This document shows, in pieces, positions 16,915 through 26,446 of a DNA stretch of 64,000 bases (the first letter of the stretch is position 1; each line of letters begins with the position of its first letter). The DNA is from Nocardia sp. BSTN01. GTDB taxonomy: Bacteria > Actinomycetota > Actinomycetes > Mycobacteriales > Mycobacteriaceae. A program made the translations under genes and the position numbers. The notes below the pieces were generated by a model. It did no database searches, was not told the origin of the DNA, and worked only from the letters and a program-made list of their open reading frames with translations. Location of the stretch: the NCBI RefSeq assembly GCF_015354405.1, contig NZ_JADKYP010000012.1, forward strand, positions 82,597 through 146,596, read 5' to 3'.

Positions 16915-18434
16915 CCCGCCTCCTGGCGGGTGTTGAGGATGTTCACCCCGCGCACCAGCACCGACGGGCACCCGTGCGACACCGCCGCGACCTGGCCGGG
17001 CTGGGCCTTACCGCAGTTGAACGCCCCACCCAGGACCCAGGTCGAGGGGCCGCCGACGGCTTCCATCGCGCCCCAGAAGTCGGTGGTGGTGGCCTGGTAG
17101 GCGACATCGCGCACCTGTCCGGCCAGCTCCCCGTTGCGGATTCGGAAGAAGCGCTGCCCGGTGAACTGGAAGTTGTAGCGCTGCATGTCGATCGACCAGG
17201 ACCGGTCGCCCACGATGTAGATGCCGTCCTCGACGCGCGAGATCAGCTCGGCGGTGCTGGTGTCGGTCTGCGGATCGGGCTGCAACGACACGTTGGCCAT
17301 GCGCTGAATGGGCACGTGGTGGGCCGAATCGGCGTAGGAGCAGCCGTTGGACCGGGGCACCCCGAGACGAGGCGCGAAGACCCGGTCGAGCTGATAACCG
17401 ACCAGGGTGCCCTCGCGCACCAGATCCCAGCGCTGCCCGGCGACCCCCTCGTCGTCGTAGCCGACCGTCGCCAAGCCGTACTCCTGGGTCCGGTCGCCGG
17501 TGACGTGCATGATCGGGGTGCCGTAGCGCAGCGTCCCGAGCTTGTCCGGGGTGGCGAAGGAGGTTCCGGCGTAGGCCGACTCGTAGCCGATCGCGCGATC
17601 GTATTCGGTGGCGTGACCGATGGATTCGTGAATCGTCAGCCACAGATTCGTCGGGTCGATCACCAGGTCGGTGGGACCGGGCGTCACCGAGGGCGCGGCG
17701 ACCTTCTCGGCCAGCCACTGCGGCATCCGGGCCAATTCGTCGTGCCAGTCCCAGACTCCGTCGGCGCCGGTGACGTACTCCCAGCCGCGCCCGGCCGGGG
17801 CGGCGAGAGTGCGCATGGTCTCGAAACCACCCGTCGTCGCGTCGACGGTGATCGCCTCGAGTTGCGGGTGCAGCCGCACCCGCTGCTGGGTGATGGTGGA
17901 GCCCGCGGTGTCGGCGTAGTAGGTCTGCTCCTTGACCTGCAGCACCGAGGCCGTCACGTGATCGATGCCCGCGGCCGACGACAGTTGCTGCGAATAGTCC
18001 TGCAGCAGTGCGACTTTCTCCGGGGTCGGCACGGTGAACGGGTCCACGTCGTAGGGCGAGACCCAGGTGGCGTCGCGGTAGACCGGTTCGTCGGCGAGTT
18101 CGACCCGCTCCCGGTTGAGTGCCCGCACGGTGGCCGCGACCGTGACCGCGCGCTGGGCCACCACCACGGCCGTCGCGGATGTCAGCTCGCAGTGCGAGGC
18201 GAAACCCCAGGTGCCGTCGACGACCACCCGGACCGCGAAGCCCAGGTCGACGGCGTTGTCGACGGACTCCACCCGGCCGTCGCGCAACCGGATCGATTGG
18301 GTCACCAGCCGGTGCACCCGCAGGTCGGCGTGTTCGGCGCCGGCCGCGCGTGCCGCCGTCAGCGCCGCGTCGGTCAGGGCGGCCAGCGGTAGCGCGCGGA
18401 ACTGTTCGTCCACGGTCGCGGATGCGATGCTCAC
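16911..18434 (-). CDS. tldD: TldD-type metalloprotease subunit
   Basis: The protein is 507 residues from GTG 18434. It carries the zinc-site HExxxH-type motif in the form TIHESIGHATEYDRAIGYE and the downstream GYDDEGVAGQRWDLVREGTLVGYQ, both diagnostic of TldD. The C-terminal FNCGKAQPGQVAAVSHGCPSVLVRGVNILNT is also family-typical. It forms an operon with tldE (4-base overlap). The longer upstream frame crosses the palindromic operator and is not believed. No peptide substrate is apparent nearby. Confidence 0.94.
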   Translation of the reverse strand: MSIASATVDEQFRALPLAALTDAALTAARAAGAEHADLRVHRLVTQSIRLRDGRVESVDNAVDLGFAVRVVVDGTWGFASHCELTSATAVVVAQRAVTVAATVRALNRERVELADEPVYRDATWVSPYDVDPFTVPTPEKVALLQDYSQQLSSAAGIDHVTASVLQVKEQTYYADTAGSTITQQRVRLHPQLEAITVDATTGGFETMRTLAAPAGRGWEYVTGADGVWDWHDELARMPQWLAEKVAAPSVTPGPTDLVIDPTNLWLTIHESIGHATEYDRAIGYESAYAGTSFATPDKLGTLRYGTPIMHVTGDRTQEYGLATVGYDDEGVAGQRWDLVREGTLVGYQLDRVFAPRLGVPRSNGCSYADSAHHVPIQRMANVSLQPDPQTDTSTAELISRVEDGIYIVGDRSWSIDMQRYNFQFTGQRFFRIRNGELAGQVRDVAYQATTTDFWGAMEAVGGPSTWVLGGAFNCGKAQPGQVAAVSHGCPSVLVRGVNILNTRQEAG

Positions 18435-18524
18435 CCGGCCTACGCTAATTGCTGACCGCCGACCGGGCCAACGGATTCGCCGGCGGGTGCGGCGAAACAC
18501 TCCGGGACCCAACGCGACACGCCG

Positions 18525-18553
18525 TGCAAGTTTGCAGACGATGCAAACATGCA
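18525..18553. promoter_or_regulatory. Long palindrome between tldD and a TetR gene
   Basis: The arms are TGCAAGTTTGCA and TGCAAACATGCA around a 5-base centre (GACGA). They are 12-bp arms with one mismatch, and the inner 7-bp arms (GTTTGCA/TGCAAAC) are perfect. It lies 91 bases upstream of tldD and 87 bases upstream of the TetR gene, in their shared divergent region, so it is a strong candidate for the TetR binding site. Confidence 0.75.
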
Positions 18554-18640
18554 CGAAATGCGGTGTGGCACCGACTGAAACGCGCGCGAAACGCCCAGCC
18601 TGCCGCAGGTTGCGGCACCGATGGCGTACTGTCTGCCCGC

Positions 18641-19294
18641 GTGCCGCCATCCGCACTCCGTGACCGCAAGCGGGAACGCACCCGCCGCTCCCTCCTCGAG
18701 GCTGCCGCCGACCTGTTCGAATCCCGCGGCTACGAGGCGACCACCGTCGCCGATATCGCCGCGACCGCCGAGGTGGGGACCAGGACATTCTTCAACTACT
18801 TCGAGAGCAAAGAGGAACTGCTCTTCCCCGAACCCGACGAACGCGTGACCGCGGCGGTGGCCGCGATCGCGAGCCGCCGCAGTGACGAACGCCCCGTCGA
18901 GGTGCTGCTGCGCGCGCTGCGGGCCGCCGGCGACAATCCCGGAGACCATCTCGGCGACGATCTCGCGGCCCGGATCGCGGTGTTGCGCGCCCAGGTCTCG
19001 CGCACCGTTCCCGCCGTCAGCGGCCGGGCCGCACACGCCCAGCTGGCCGCGCAGCAGGAGATCGCGCGTCGGCTGCGCGACGCGTTCCCCGACGAATTGG
19101 ACGAGGTCGGCGCGGCCGCGCTGGTCGGCGCTGTCGTCGGAGCGGTGTCGGGCGCGCTGACCGTGCTGTTCTCCGGCCGGCACGCGATCGAGGACGGGGA
19201 GCGACTGCATCGCACCATTCGCGAGACCACATCGCGGGTGCTGGCGCCCTGGCTCTCGGCCGGGCGGCATCTGACCGCGGAGGCCCGCTGCTGA
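18641..19294 (+). CDS. TetR-family regulator
   Basis: The protein has 217 residues from GTG 18641. The HTH is typical: RTRRSLLEAAADLFESRGYEATTVADIAATAEVGTRTFFNYFESKEELLF. The C-terminal domain (about 80-215) is Ala-rich helical and resembles actinobacterial regulators with acyl-CoA or drug ligands, but no subgroup can be assigned. The divergent neighbour is the tldDE operon; the gene behind it is a convergent transporter. The palindrome at 18525-18553 is its likely operator. Confidence 0.9.
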   Translation: MPPSALRDRKRERTRRSLLEAAADLFESRGYEATTVADIAATAEVGTRTFFNYFESKEELLFPEPDERVTAAVAAIASRRSDERPVEVLLRALRAAGDNPGDHLGDDLAARIAVLRAQVSRTVPAVSGRAAHAQLAAQQEIARRLRDAFPDELDEVGAAALVGAVVGAVSGALTVLFSGRHAIEDGERLHRTIRETTSRVLAPWLSAGRHLTAEARC

Positions 19295-19301
19295 GCGCCG
19301 C

Positions 19302-20069
19302 TCAGCCGAACTGCTGCCAGCCCAGGCGGATGACCATCGCGGTCACCACGATCAGCAGCACCGCGCGCACGAACCCGGCGCCGCGGGCGAGCGCCATCCG
19401 CGAACCCACCACGGACCCCGCGATATTCGCCACCGCCATGCCGAGGCCCACCGACCAGATGATGTGCCCGGTGGCGGCGAGCAGAATCAGCGCTCCGAGA
19501 TTGGACCCGCAGTTGATCACCTTCGCCATGGCCGCGGCGCGCACGAACTCGGTGCCCAGCAGGGTGGCGAAGGAGATGATCAGGAAGGTGCCGGTACCGG
19601 GACCGACCAGCCCGTCGTAACCGCCGATCAGTCCCGCCGACAGGCCCACCACCAGAATCGTGCGGCGCCGGGTCGGCGGGTCGGTGGCCATCGTCACCCC
19701 GATCGAAGGCCGCGTCGCCACCACGATCGCGACACCGATCAGCACCGCCATGACGATCGGGATGAAATAGCGCCGGTCGATCAGCGCCACCGCGGCCGAA
19801 CCTGCGGCCGCCGCGCCCGCCGCGATCACCGCACTCGACACCATCAGCGGCCGGTTCATCGGGACCCGGCGCGCGAAAGTCAGTGCGGCGGCGCTGGTTC
19901 CGGCGAAGGCGGCGATCTTGTTCGTACCCAGGGCGGTCTGCGGCGCCAGCGTCGGCGCCACCAGCAGCAGGGTCGGCAGAATGATCAGTCCGCCGCCGCC
20001 CACAACGGCATCCACCCAGCCCGCGACCGTGGCCGCGGGCAGCAGCACCGCCCAATCAGCCACATCCAC
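19302..20069 (-). CDS. TauE/SafE-family membrane transporter
   Basis: The protein has 255 residues with about eight hydrophobic segments and the family's paired motifs: AGWVDAVVGGGGLIILPTLL near the N-terminus and GLIGGYDGLVGPGTGTFLIISF in the second half, with GTNKIAAFAGTSAA. Members are proposed exporters of sulfite, sulfoacetate or other small anions; the substrate here is unknown. Start GTG 20069 (the first in frame at the domain edge). It converges with the TetR gene (7-base gap) and is divergent from the sensor kinase. Confidence 0.9.
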   Translation of the reverse strand: MDVADWAVLLPAATVAGWVDAVVGGGGLIILPTLLLVAPTLAPQTALGTNKIAAFAGTSAAALTFARRVPMNRPLMVSSAVIAAGAAAAGSAAVALIDRRYFIPIVMAVLIGVAIVVATRPSIGVTMATDPPTRRRTILVVGLSAGLIGGYDGLVGPGTGTFLIISFATLLGTEFVRAAAMAKVINCGSNLGALILLAATGHIIWSVGLGMAVANIAGSVVGSRMALARGAGFVRAVLLIVVTAMVIRLGWQQFG

Positions 20070-20150
20070 GTCGGCGACACAATCAGAGTTCGCGACGTGC
20101 GGCAAATCGTGGCGCCCGATGCCGCGATGGCGGCCACCTAGGCTGAGCGG

Positions 20151-21371
20151 GTGCGCCGATTCAGTCTGTGGCTCCGTGGCAAACCCATGGTCGCCGATTC
20201 CATCCTCGCGGCCGCACTGGTGCTGTTCGATCTGCTCACGCTCGGCGGCAAGGATCACACGATCGTCTACCTGATCCTCGGGCTGCTCGTTCCGGTGCCG
20301 GTGATCTGGCGGCGCAGCTATCCGCGGGCCAGTGCGGTCGCCCTGCTGGTGTTGTCGATCACGACCAGCGCGGTGAGCGTGGTCCTGCACGAGGATCTGC
20401 AGCCGCCGGCACTGCTGGCGGTCGGCGTCGCGCTCTACACCCTCGTCGCGTACGTGGGCCGGCGCGAAGGTCTGCTGTATCTGGTCGGCCTCGCCGTGGA
20501 CGGGGCGTTCTCGCTGGCCGTGGTCGACCAGTCGGTGCCGATCGTCATCGGCTTCCTGATCATGTTCTACGCGCTGTGCTGGACGCTCGCGGAATTCCTC
20601 GGCGCCCGCCACGCCTACGACGCCGAGGTCGCGGCCCGGCTCGCCGTCGCCGACTACGACCGCGAACGCAGCGCCCACGACGCGGTCTCGACCGAACGCA
20701 CCCGCATCGCCCGCGAACTCCACGACGTGGTCGCCCATGCGGTCAGCGTCATCATCGTGCAGGCCGACGGGGCGAAATACGCCTTGCGCCGCGATCCGGA
20801 GATCGCCGAACAGGCATTGGGCACCATCGCCGCCACCGGCCGCGAGGCGCTGCGCGAACTGCGTCGCACCGTGGAACTGCTGCGCACCGAACACGCCCCG
20901 GAACAGCTGCCGCAGCACGGCACCGCGGGACTGGCGAAGGTAGTGGAGATGATGCGCAGCGCCGGGCTGGCCGTGGAACTGGAACTCACCGGAGAACTCG
21001 ACGACGTCGCTCCCGAGGTGAGCCTGGGCATGCACCGCATCGTGCAGGAATCGCTGACCAACACCTTCCGCCATGCCGGCCCCGATCCGCAGGCCTGGGT
21101 GCGGGTGCGCCGGCGCGACGCGGACGTGCTGGTCGAAGTCCTCGATCGCGGTGATGCCGGACCGTCCGCGACCGGCTCCACCGTGGCGGCGAAGGCGCCC
21201 GCCGTGGACGACACCGCATTACGCAACGGCATCGCCGGCAGCGGTCTCGGGCTGGTCGGGATGCGGGAGCGGATCGCGGTCCTCGGCGGCACCCTCGAGG
21301 TGGGACGACGCCCCGAGGGCGGCTGGCGCGTCTGCGCCACCATTCCCCTGCAGCGCGAACTACCCGACTGA
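20151..21371 (+). CDS. NarL/DesK-type sensor histidine kinase
   Basis: The protein has 406 residues. The N-terminal ~160 residues hold five or six membrane helices. The HisKA_3 dimerisation box ERTRIARELHDVVAHAVSVI has the phospho-accepting His at about residue 191, and the HATPase part ends with SGLGLVGMRERIAVLGG. There is no separate sensor domain, so the signal is likely sensed in the membrane. It is followed after 30 bases by its response regulator. GTG 20151 fits the start of the first basic stretch (MRRFSLWLRGK). Confidence 0.93.
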   Translation: MRRFSLWLRGKPMVADSILAAALVLFDLLTLGGKDHTIVYLILGLLVPVPVIWRRSYPRASAVALLVLSITTSAVSVVLHEDLQPPALLAVGVALYTLVAYVGRREGLLYLVGLAVDGAFSLAVVDQSVPIVIGFLIMFYALCWTLAEFLGARHAYDAEVAARLAVADYDRERSAHDAVSTERTRIARELHDVVAHAVSVIIVQADGAKYALRRDPEIAEQALGTIAATGREALRELRRTVELLRTEHAPEQLPQHGTAGLAKVVEMMRSAGLAVELELTGELDDVAPEVSLGMHRIVQESLTNTFRHAGPDPQAWVRVRRRDADVLVEVLDRGDAGPSATGSTVAAKAPAVDDTALRNGIAGSGLGLVGMRERIAVLGGTLEVGRRPEGGWRVCATIPLQRELPD

Positions 21372-21401
21372 CCGGGGGAGAAGCCCGGTTAGATTGGTGC
21401 G

Positions 21402-22061
21402 GTGCCGATCACCGTACTCGTCGTCGACGACCAGGAACTCATGCGTGCCGGACTCAAGATGGTGCTGGGCGCGCACCCGGATGTCGACGTCGTCGCCGAG
21501 GCCGACAACGGCGCGACCGCCGTGCGCCTGGCCGGTGAGCTGGCCCCGGACGTGGTCCTGATGGATGTGCGGATGCCCGTGGTCGACGGCGTCGCCGCGA
21601 CCGCCCAGATCCTCGAATCCGGATGCGGCAGCAGGGTTCTGGTGATGACCACCTTCGACCTCGACGAACACGCGCTCGGCGCATTGCGTGCCGGAGCCAG
21701 CGGCTTCCTGCTCAAGGACACTCCGCCCGAGGATCTGATCTCCGCCATTCGCAGTGTCGCGGCCGGCGACGCCGTGGTCTCGCCGAAGGTGACCAAGCGG
21801 CTGTTGAACCGGTTGATCGCCGCGGACCCCGCCCGCGTGCGCGACCCGTCGGTGCTCGACGTGCTGACCGCGCGCGAACGTGAGGTGCTCGAACAGATCG
21901 CCGCCGGGCGCTCCAACGCCGAGATCGCTGCCGAGCTGTACCTGTCGGAGGCCACGGTGAAGACGCACGTCGGCCGGGTGCTGACCAAATTGGGACTGCG
22001 CGACCGGGTGCAGGCGGTCGTGCTGGCCTATGAGACCGGGCTGGTCACACCGGGTACCTGA
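21402..22061 (+). CDS. NarL/FixJ-type response regulator
   Basis: The protein has 219 residues. The receiver domain has acidic residues VVDDQE, the phosphorylated Asp at about residue 55 (VVLMDVRMPVVDG), T (MTTFD) and K (LLKDTPPEDL). The C-terminal LuxR-type HTH reads LTAREREVLEQIAAGRSNAEIAAELYLSEATVKTHVGRVLTKLG. It is the partner of the kinase just upstream. The targets are unknown; many such pairs in actinobacteria control adjacent membrane or drug-export genes, but none is evident here. Confidence 0.95.
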   Translation: MPITVLVVDDQELMRAGLKMVLGAHPDVDVVAEADNGATAVRLAGELAPDVVLMDVRMPVVDGVAATAQILESGCGSRVLVMTTFDLDEHALGALRAGASGFLLKDTPPEDLISAIRSVAAGDAVVSPKVTKRLLNRLIAADPARVRDPSVLDVLTAREREVLEQIAAGRSNAEIAAELYLSEATVKTHVGRVLTKLGLRDRVQAVVLAYETGLVTPGT

Positions 22062-22146
22062 CCCGAGCGTGCGGCGATATGCCCGGATCGGGAGAAAATC
22101 GGGGCCCTCGCGCGTTGGGCAGGGTAGATCGTGGAAAGGATCGCCG

Positions 22147-22629
22147 ATGCCCGCCCTGTTGTTCGCCGTCTATCTCGTCGTCGAGATCGCGGCGCTGGTC
22201 GTGGTCGGCCACCTCATCGGTGCCGTGCCGACCATTCTGCTGCTCATCGCCGGATCCGCGCTCGGGCTGATCCTGGTGCGTTCCCAGGGCCGCCGGGTCT
22301 TCGAGCAGTTCCGCCGCGCCCGGCGCGGTGAGATCGCCCCGGGTACCGCCGTCGCCGACGGCGCGCTGGTCGGGGTGGGCGCGCTGCTGATGTTCGTTCC
22401 CGGTCTGGTCACCTCGGTGTTCGGACTGCTGCTGCTCCTGCCCACCCGCGCACTGTTGCGACCGCTGGTCTCGGCCGCGGCGCTGCGCCGCATCGACCGG
22501 CTGACCATGGCCGGCGGATATCGCGGCGTGGTGGTGGAACCCTCCGGTGAGGTGGTCGACGGCGTGGTCGTCGAGCAGTACTACGACGACGGTCAGGGCC
22601 CCGCGCGGCGCATGATCGATCCCCGCTGA
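22147..22629 (+). CDS. fxsA: FxsA-family membrane protein
   Basis: The protein has 160 residues with FxsA cytoplasmic-membrane features: helices at about 3-22, 27-46 and 78-100, with VVGHLIGAVPTILLLIAGSALGLILVRSQGRRVFEQFRRA and ALLMFVPGLVTSVFGLLLLLP. E. coli FxsA relieves phage T7 exclusion by F; its role in actinobacteria is unknown. ATG 22147 has GGAAAGGA close upstream. M. tuberculosis keeps fxsA near lnt/ppm1, as here. Confidence 0.92.
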   Translation: MPALLFAVYLVVEIAALVVVGHLIGAVPTILLLIAGSALGLILVRSQGRRVFEQFRRARRGEIAPGTAVADGALVGVGALLMFVPGLVTSVFGLLLLLPTRALLRPLVSAAALRRIDRLTMAGGYRGVVVEPSGEVVDGVVVEQYYDDGQGPARRMIDPR

Positions 22630-22679
22630 CCGACCCGCACTGATCGCATGCAGCCGGCCGTGCGGCACACTGGTCACCC

Positions 22680-24275
22680 GTGAGTACCCAGTTGCTGGTC
22701 GGCGTCCGAATCTACAGTTCCAGTTCCCCCGATGCGACCACGATGGCGGTCACCGACGGCACCGTGGTCTGGCTGGGCGCCGAACGTCCCGGCCGCGCGC
22801 TGCATCCCGACGCCGAAATCATCGATCTGGACGGCGCTTTCGTCGCCCCGGCCTTCGTCGATCCGCACGTACACGTCACCGCGCTGGGCCTGCAACTGAC
22901 GGGTCTGGATCTGTCCCAGGCGAATTCGCTGGCGCAGTGCCTGGATCTGGTGCGCGCGTACGCCGCCACGCATGCCGGAACGATCATCGGCGACGGCTGG
23001 GACGAGACCCGCTGGCCCGAGGGGCGCCCGCCCACGGTCGAGGAGATCGACGCCGCGGCCGGGCCGGGCCGCGCGGTCTATCTGTCCCGCGTGGACGCCC
23101 ATTCCGCCATCGCCTCGACCGCACTGCTCGACGCGGTGGCCGCCGTCCGCGCCGCCGCGGGATATACCACCGGCGCACCGCTTCGCGCCGACGCCCATCA
23201 CCTCGTCCGCGAGGCCGCACTCGACGGTCTCGACCGCGCCCAGCGCGACCGGGCCCGGGCCACCGCACTCGATTACGCGGCCGCCCGTGGCGTGGTCGCC
23301 GTCCACGAATGCGCGGGCCCGCAGATCTCCGGCCGCACCGATGTGCGCGAATTGCTGGAATTCGAGCACGGTGTCCAGGTGCGGGCGTATTGGGGTGAGG
23401 CCGTCACCTCCGCCGACGAGGCGCGGGCGCTGGTCGGCGAACTCGGCGTGCACGGGCTGGCCGGGGATCTGTTCGTCGACGGGTCCTTCGGCTCCCACAC
23501 CGCGTGGCTGCGCGAGCCGTATGCCGACCGCGACACCACCGGCGTCTCCTATCTCGACGCCACGGCGATCGCCGCCCACGTCCGGGCCTGCACCGAGGCC
23601 GGGATCCAGGCCGGATTCCACGCGATCGGCGACGCCGCCGTCGACGCGGTGGTCGAGGGCTTCGCCCGCGTCGCCGGCGAGCTCGGCGCACCGGCGGTGG
23701 CCACCCGCGGCCACCGCCTCGAACACGCCGAACTGCTCGATGCCGCCCAGATCGCGAAACTGGCCGAATTCGGCGTGATCGCCAGTGTGCAACCGGGATT
23801 CGACGCCGCCTGGGGTGGCGCCGAGGGAATGTACGCCACCCGGCTGGGCGCCGAACGCGCCGTGGCCACCAACCCGTTCGCGGCGATGGCCGCCGCCGGG
23901 ATCTCCCTGGCCATCGGCTCCGACGCTCCGGTGACGGCGCTGAACCCGTGGGAGGCCGTCCGCGCGGCCGCGAACCACCGCACTCAGGGACACCACATCT
24001 CCCCGCGCGCGGCCTTCGCCGCCGCCACCCGCGGCGCGTGGCGAGCCGGCGGCGTGCGCGACGGCATCGCCGGCACGCTGGTGCCCGGCGCTCCCGCGAA
24101 CTACGCGATCTGGGACACAACGGAATTGGTGGTCGCCGCCGCCTCGGACACGGTGCAACGCTGGTCCACCGATCCGCGCTCCCGCGTGCCCGGCCTGCCG
24201 TCGCTGGACGAGGGCGCCGAACTCCCGCGTTGCCTGCGTACGGTCCGTGAGGGAGTCACCATCTACGCGGCCTGA
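22680..24275 (+). CDS. YtcJ-type amidohydrolase
   Basis: The protein has 531 residues of the Amidohydro_3 type. The metal-binding HxH is in FVDPHVHVTALG, later His residues are in GFHAIGDAAVDAV and GHRLEHAEL, and the catalytic Asp is in AIGSDAPVTALNPW. The family hydrolyses C-N bonds such as N-substituted formamides; the substrate here is unknown. Start GTG 22680. Homologues commonly sit between fxsA and lnt in mycolic-acid actinomycetes, so it is probably backbone. Confidence 0.9.
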   Translation: MSTQLLVGVRIYSSSSPDATTMAVTDGTVVWLGAERPGRALHPDAEIIDLDGAFVAPAFVDPHVHVTALGLQLTGLDLSQANSLAQCLDLVRAYAATHAGTIIGDGWDETRWPEGRPPTVEEIDAAAGPGRAVYLSRVDAHSAIASTALLDAVAAVRAAAGYTTGAPLRADAHHLVREAALDGLDRAQRDRARATALDYAAARGVVAVHECAGPQISGRTDVRELLEFEHGVQVRAYWGEAVTSADEARALVGELGVHGLAGDLFVDGSFGSHTAWLREPYADRDTTGVSYLDATAIAAHVRACTEAGIQAGFHAIGDAAVDAVVEGFARVAGELGAPAVATRGHRLEHAELLDAAQIAKLAEFGVIASVQPGFDAAWGGAEGMYATRLGAERAVATNPFAAMAAAGISLAIGSDAPVTALNPWEAVRAAANHRTQGHHISPRAAFAAATRGAWRAGGVRDGIAGTLVPGAPANYAIWDTTELVVAAASDTVQRWSTDPRSRVPGLPSLDEGAELPRCLRTVREGVTIYAA

Positions 24276-24483
24276 GGAAGGTGCGCGACCGACATCGGCC
24301 GCGCTTCGTCCCTGTGGGCGCGTGGCGGACGCCCGGCATGACCCGTTCGTCCACCGCCACTGCACGGACCGGGGTAACCGACGAGCGCCGTGGTTGGACA
24401 TCGACGACGCGCCCCGGCCCGGCATGCGTGCGCCCCCGGAGCCCGGCACGGGCCGGTGCACGGTATCCCAGTAGGCTGGCGCG

Positions 24484-26076
24484 GTGCTGGGCGTGACGTG
24501 GCGGGTGTGGGGGAGGATCGGGGCCGCTGTCGTCGCCGGGCTGCTGGTGTTCGCGAGTTTTCCGCCCCGTACCTGCTGGTATCTCGCGCCGATCGGCATC
24601 GCGATCCTGATCCTGGTCGTGCGCGACGCGCCGAGGTTGCGCGGCGGATTCGGTTACGGGCTGCTGGCGGGGCTCGCGTTCTTCCTGCCGCTACTGCCGT
24701 GGACCGGCATCTACGTCGGGCCGGGGCCGTGGCTGGCGCTCTCGGCCGCGTGCGCGGTGTATGTCGGCCTGTTCGGGCTGCTGTCGCGGCTGGTGTGCGA
24801 CCTGCCGGGCTGGCCGGTGTGGGTGGCGCTGATGTGGACGCTCACCGAATGGGGACGCTCCAGTTTTCCGTTCGGCGGATTCCCGTGGGGCCGGCTCGCT
24901 TTCGGGCAGGCCGACGGCTGGTATCTGCCGCTGGCCTGGCTCGGCGGCGCGCCGGTGGTGAGCTTCGCGGTCGCCCTGACCGGAACGGTTCTGGCCGCGC
25001 TACTGCTTCGGTTGCGTCCCCGGGCAAACGCACGGCGTGCGGTCGTAATTATCACTCTCGCAACGGTTGTGGCTATTATCCCGATTACCGGAGTGATCCT
25101 CCGGACCGCGCTGCCCGCCCCGGACGACGGAGACCGGTCGATCACGGTCGCCGCTATCCAGGGCAGCGTGCCGCGGCTGGGCCTGGACTTCAACGCCCAG
25201 CGCCGCGCCGTGCTGGACAATCACATTCGCCGTACCGAGGAACTGGCCCGCGCGGTCGCCGCGGGCACCGCGGCACAGCCGGATGTGGTGATCTGGCCGG
25301 AGAATTCCTCCGATATCGACCCGCTGCGCAATTCCGACGCCTACGACGAGATCACCGCCGCCTCCCGCGACATCCACGCCCCGATCCTGGTGGGCGCCGT
25401 CCTCGTCAACGACGACCGCACCACCACCAATTCGGTGATCGTGTGGGACGCCGACGGGCCGGGGGAGCGCCACGACAAGAAAATCATCCAGCCGTTCGGC
25501 GAATATCTGCCCTATCGCGGCTTCTTCCGCCACTTCTCCAGCTACGCCGACCGCGCCGGCTACTTCGTGCCCGGTCACGGCGACGGTGTCGTGCACGCCC
25601 GGTCGGCCGGCGGAGGCCCGATGGTCGCGATCGGCGTGGCAACCTGCTACGAGGTCGCCTTCGACCGGGCCTTCGAGGATTCGCTGCGCGCCGGTGCGCA
25701 ACTGCTGACCGTCCCTACCAACAACGCCACCTTCGGCGACAGCGATATGACCTATCAGCAGCTGGCCATGTCGCGAGTGCGAGCCGTCGAACACGGCCGG
25801 GCGCTGGTGGTCGCCGCGACGACCGGCGTCAGTGCCGTTGTCACCGCCGACGGTGCGGTGCGACAGCAGACCGCCAAATTCGTGCCCGATGCACTCGAGG
25901 CGACACTGCCGTTGCGCAGCGAAACGACACCCGCGACGGCGATGGGTCCCCTCCCGGAACGCATGTTGTGTATTCTTGCTGCGGCCGTTGTCCTGGTTGC
26001 GGCTATCCGGCGGCGAACGATGCGCTCGGCGCATCGGACCGATGAGGACGTCACCGGCGACCGGGCATTCGACTGA
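24484..26076 (+). CDS. lnt: Apolipoprotein N-acyltransferase Lnt
   Basis: The protein has 530 residues. Six or seven N-terminal membrane helices (to about 195) are followed by a nitrilase-type periplasmic domain with the catalytic triad Glu (VVIWPENSSDID), Lys (DKKIIQPFGEYLPY) and Cys (IGVATCYEVAFD), and a C-terminal membrane helix. It N-acylates the Cys of mature lipoproteins. In M. tuberculosis the protein is fused to the polyprenol-phosphate mannosyltransferase Ppm1; here no Ppm1 domain or gene follows. The next gene is the NRPS. GTG 24484. Confidence 0.95.
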   Translation: MLGVTWRVWGRIGAAVVAGLLVFASFPPRTCWYLAPIGIAILILVVRDAPRLRGGFGYGLLAGLAFFLPLLPWTGIYVGPGPWLALSAACAVYVGLFGLLSRLVCDLPGWPVWVALMWTLTEWGRSSFPFGGFPWGRLAFGQADGWYLPLAWLGGAPVVSFAVALTGTVLAALLLRLRPRANARRAVVIITLATVVAIIPITGVILRTALPAPDDGDRSITVAAIQGSVPRLGLDFNAQRRAVLDNHIRRTEELARAVAAGTAAQPDVVIWPENSSDIDPLRNSDAYDEITAASRDIHAPILVGAVLVNDDRTTTNSVIVWDADGPGERHDKKIIQPFGEYLPYRGFFRHFSSYADRAGYFVPGHGDGVVHARSAGGGPMVAIGVATCYEVAFDRAFEDSLRAGAQLLTVPTNNATFGDSDMTYQQLAMSRVRAVEHGRALVVAATTGVSAVVTADGAVRQQTAKFVPDALEATLPLRSETTPATAMGPLPERMLCILAAAVVLVAAIRRRTMRSAHRTDEDVTGDRAFD

Positions 26077-26446
26077 CGGCCACCGCAACTCTCCCGGACA
26101 ATCACACATCGCGGGTACCCACGAATCGATCTTTCTCACACTCCGTCGATTCCGGGCCGCCCATCCGCATTCGCCGACCGGTTGCACATCCGGATGCCGC
26201 GTGCTGTCGATCTCGTCCTTGACGGGCTATCAGAGCGGAACGGCTGCGATTTGCGGTGAAATAGCTATCTAATTGCTCCATCCGCCTGTGGCGTTCGCGG
26301 CCGAAGATCACGACATCGTTACCAGTCCGGCCGCAACGGGGCTCCGAATCATAGGGCGTGGATCACGTCCTCCCGTTGGCGCGCGCTTTTCCGCCCGCGG
26401 ATGGGGACCGGGGAGTTGCGTATACAGCGGCAGAACGGAGTGATTG
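26077..26446. other. Intergenic region upstream of the NRPS gene
   Basis: This 370-base stretch is less GC-rich than the flanking genes. It holds a weak inverted repeat (GAATCGA at 26123, TCGATTC at 26146) that may help end lnt transcription. I looked for the 19-bp IdeR/DtxR iron box with TTAGG..CCTAA halves and did not find one. The NRPS promoter must be here, but I cannot place its boxes. Confidence 0.5.

Noticed and set aside
18435-18788. N-terminal extension of TldD
   Set aside because: It crosses the palindromic operator and overlaps the TetR gene antisense; GTG 18434 gives the normal family start.
26077-26446. IdeR/DtxR iron box search upstream of the NRPS
   Set aside because: No TTAGG..CCTAA-type 19-bp palindrome was found, so siderophore-type control is not claimed.
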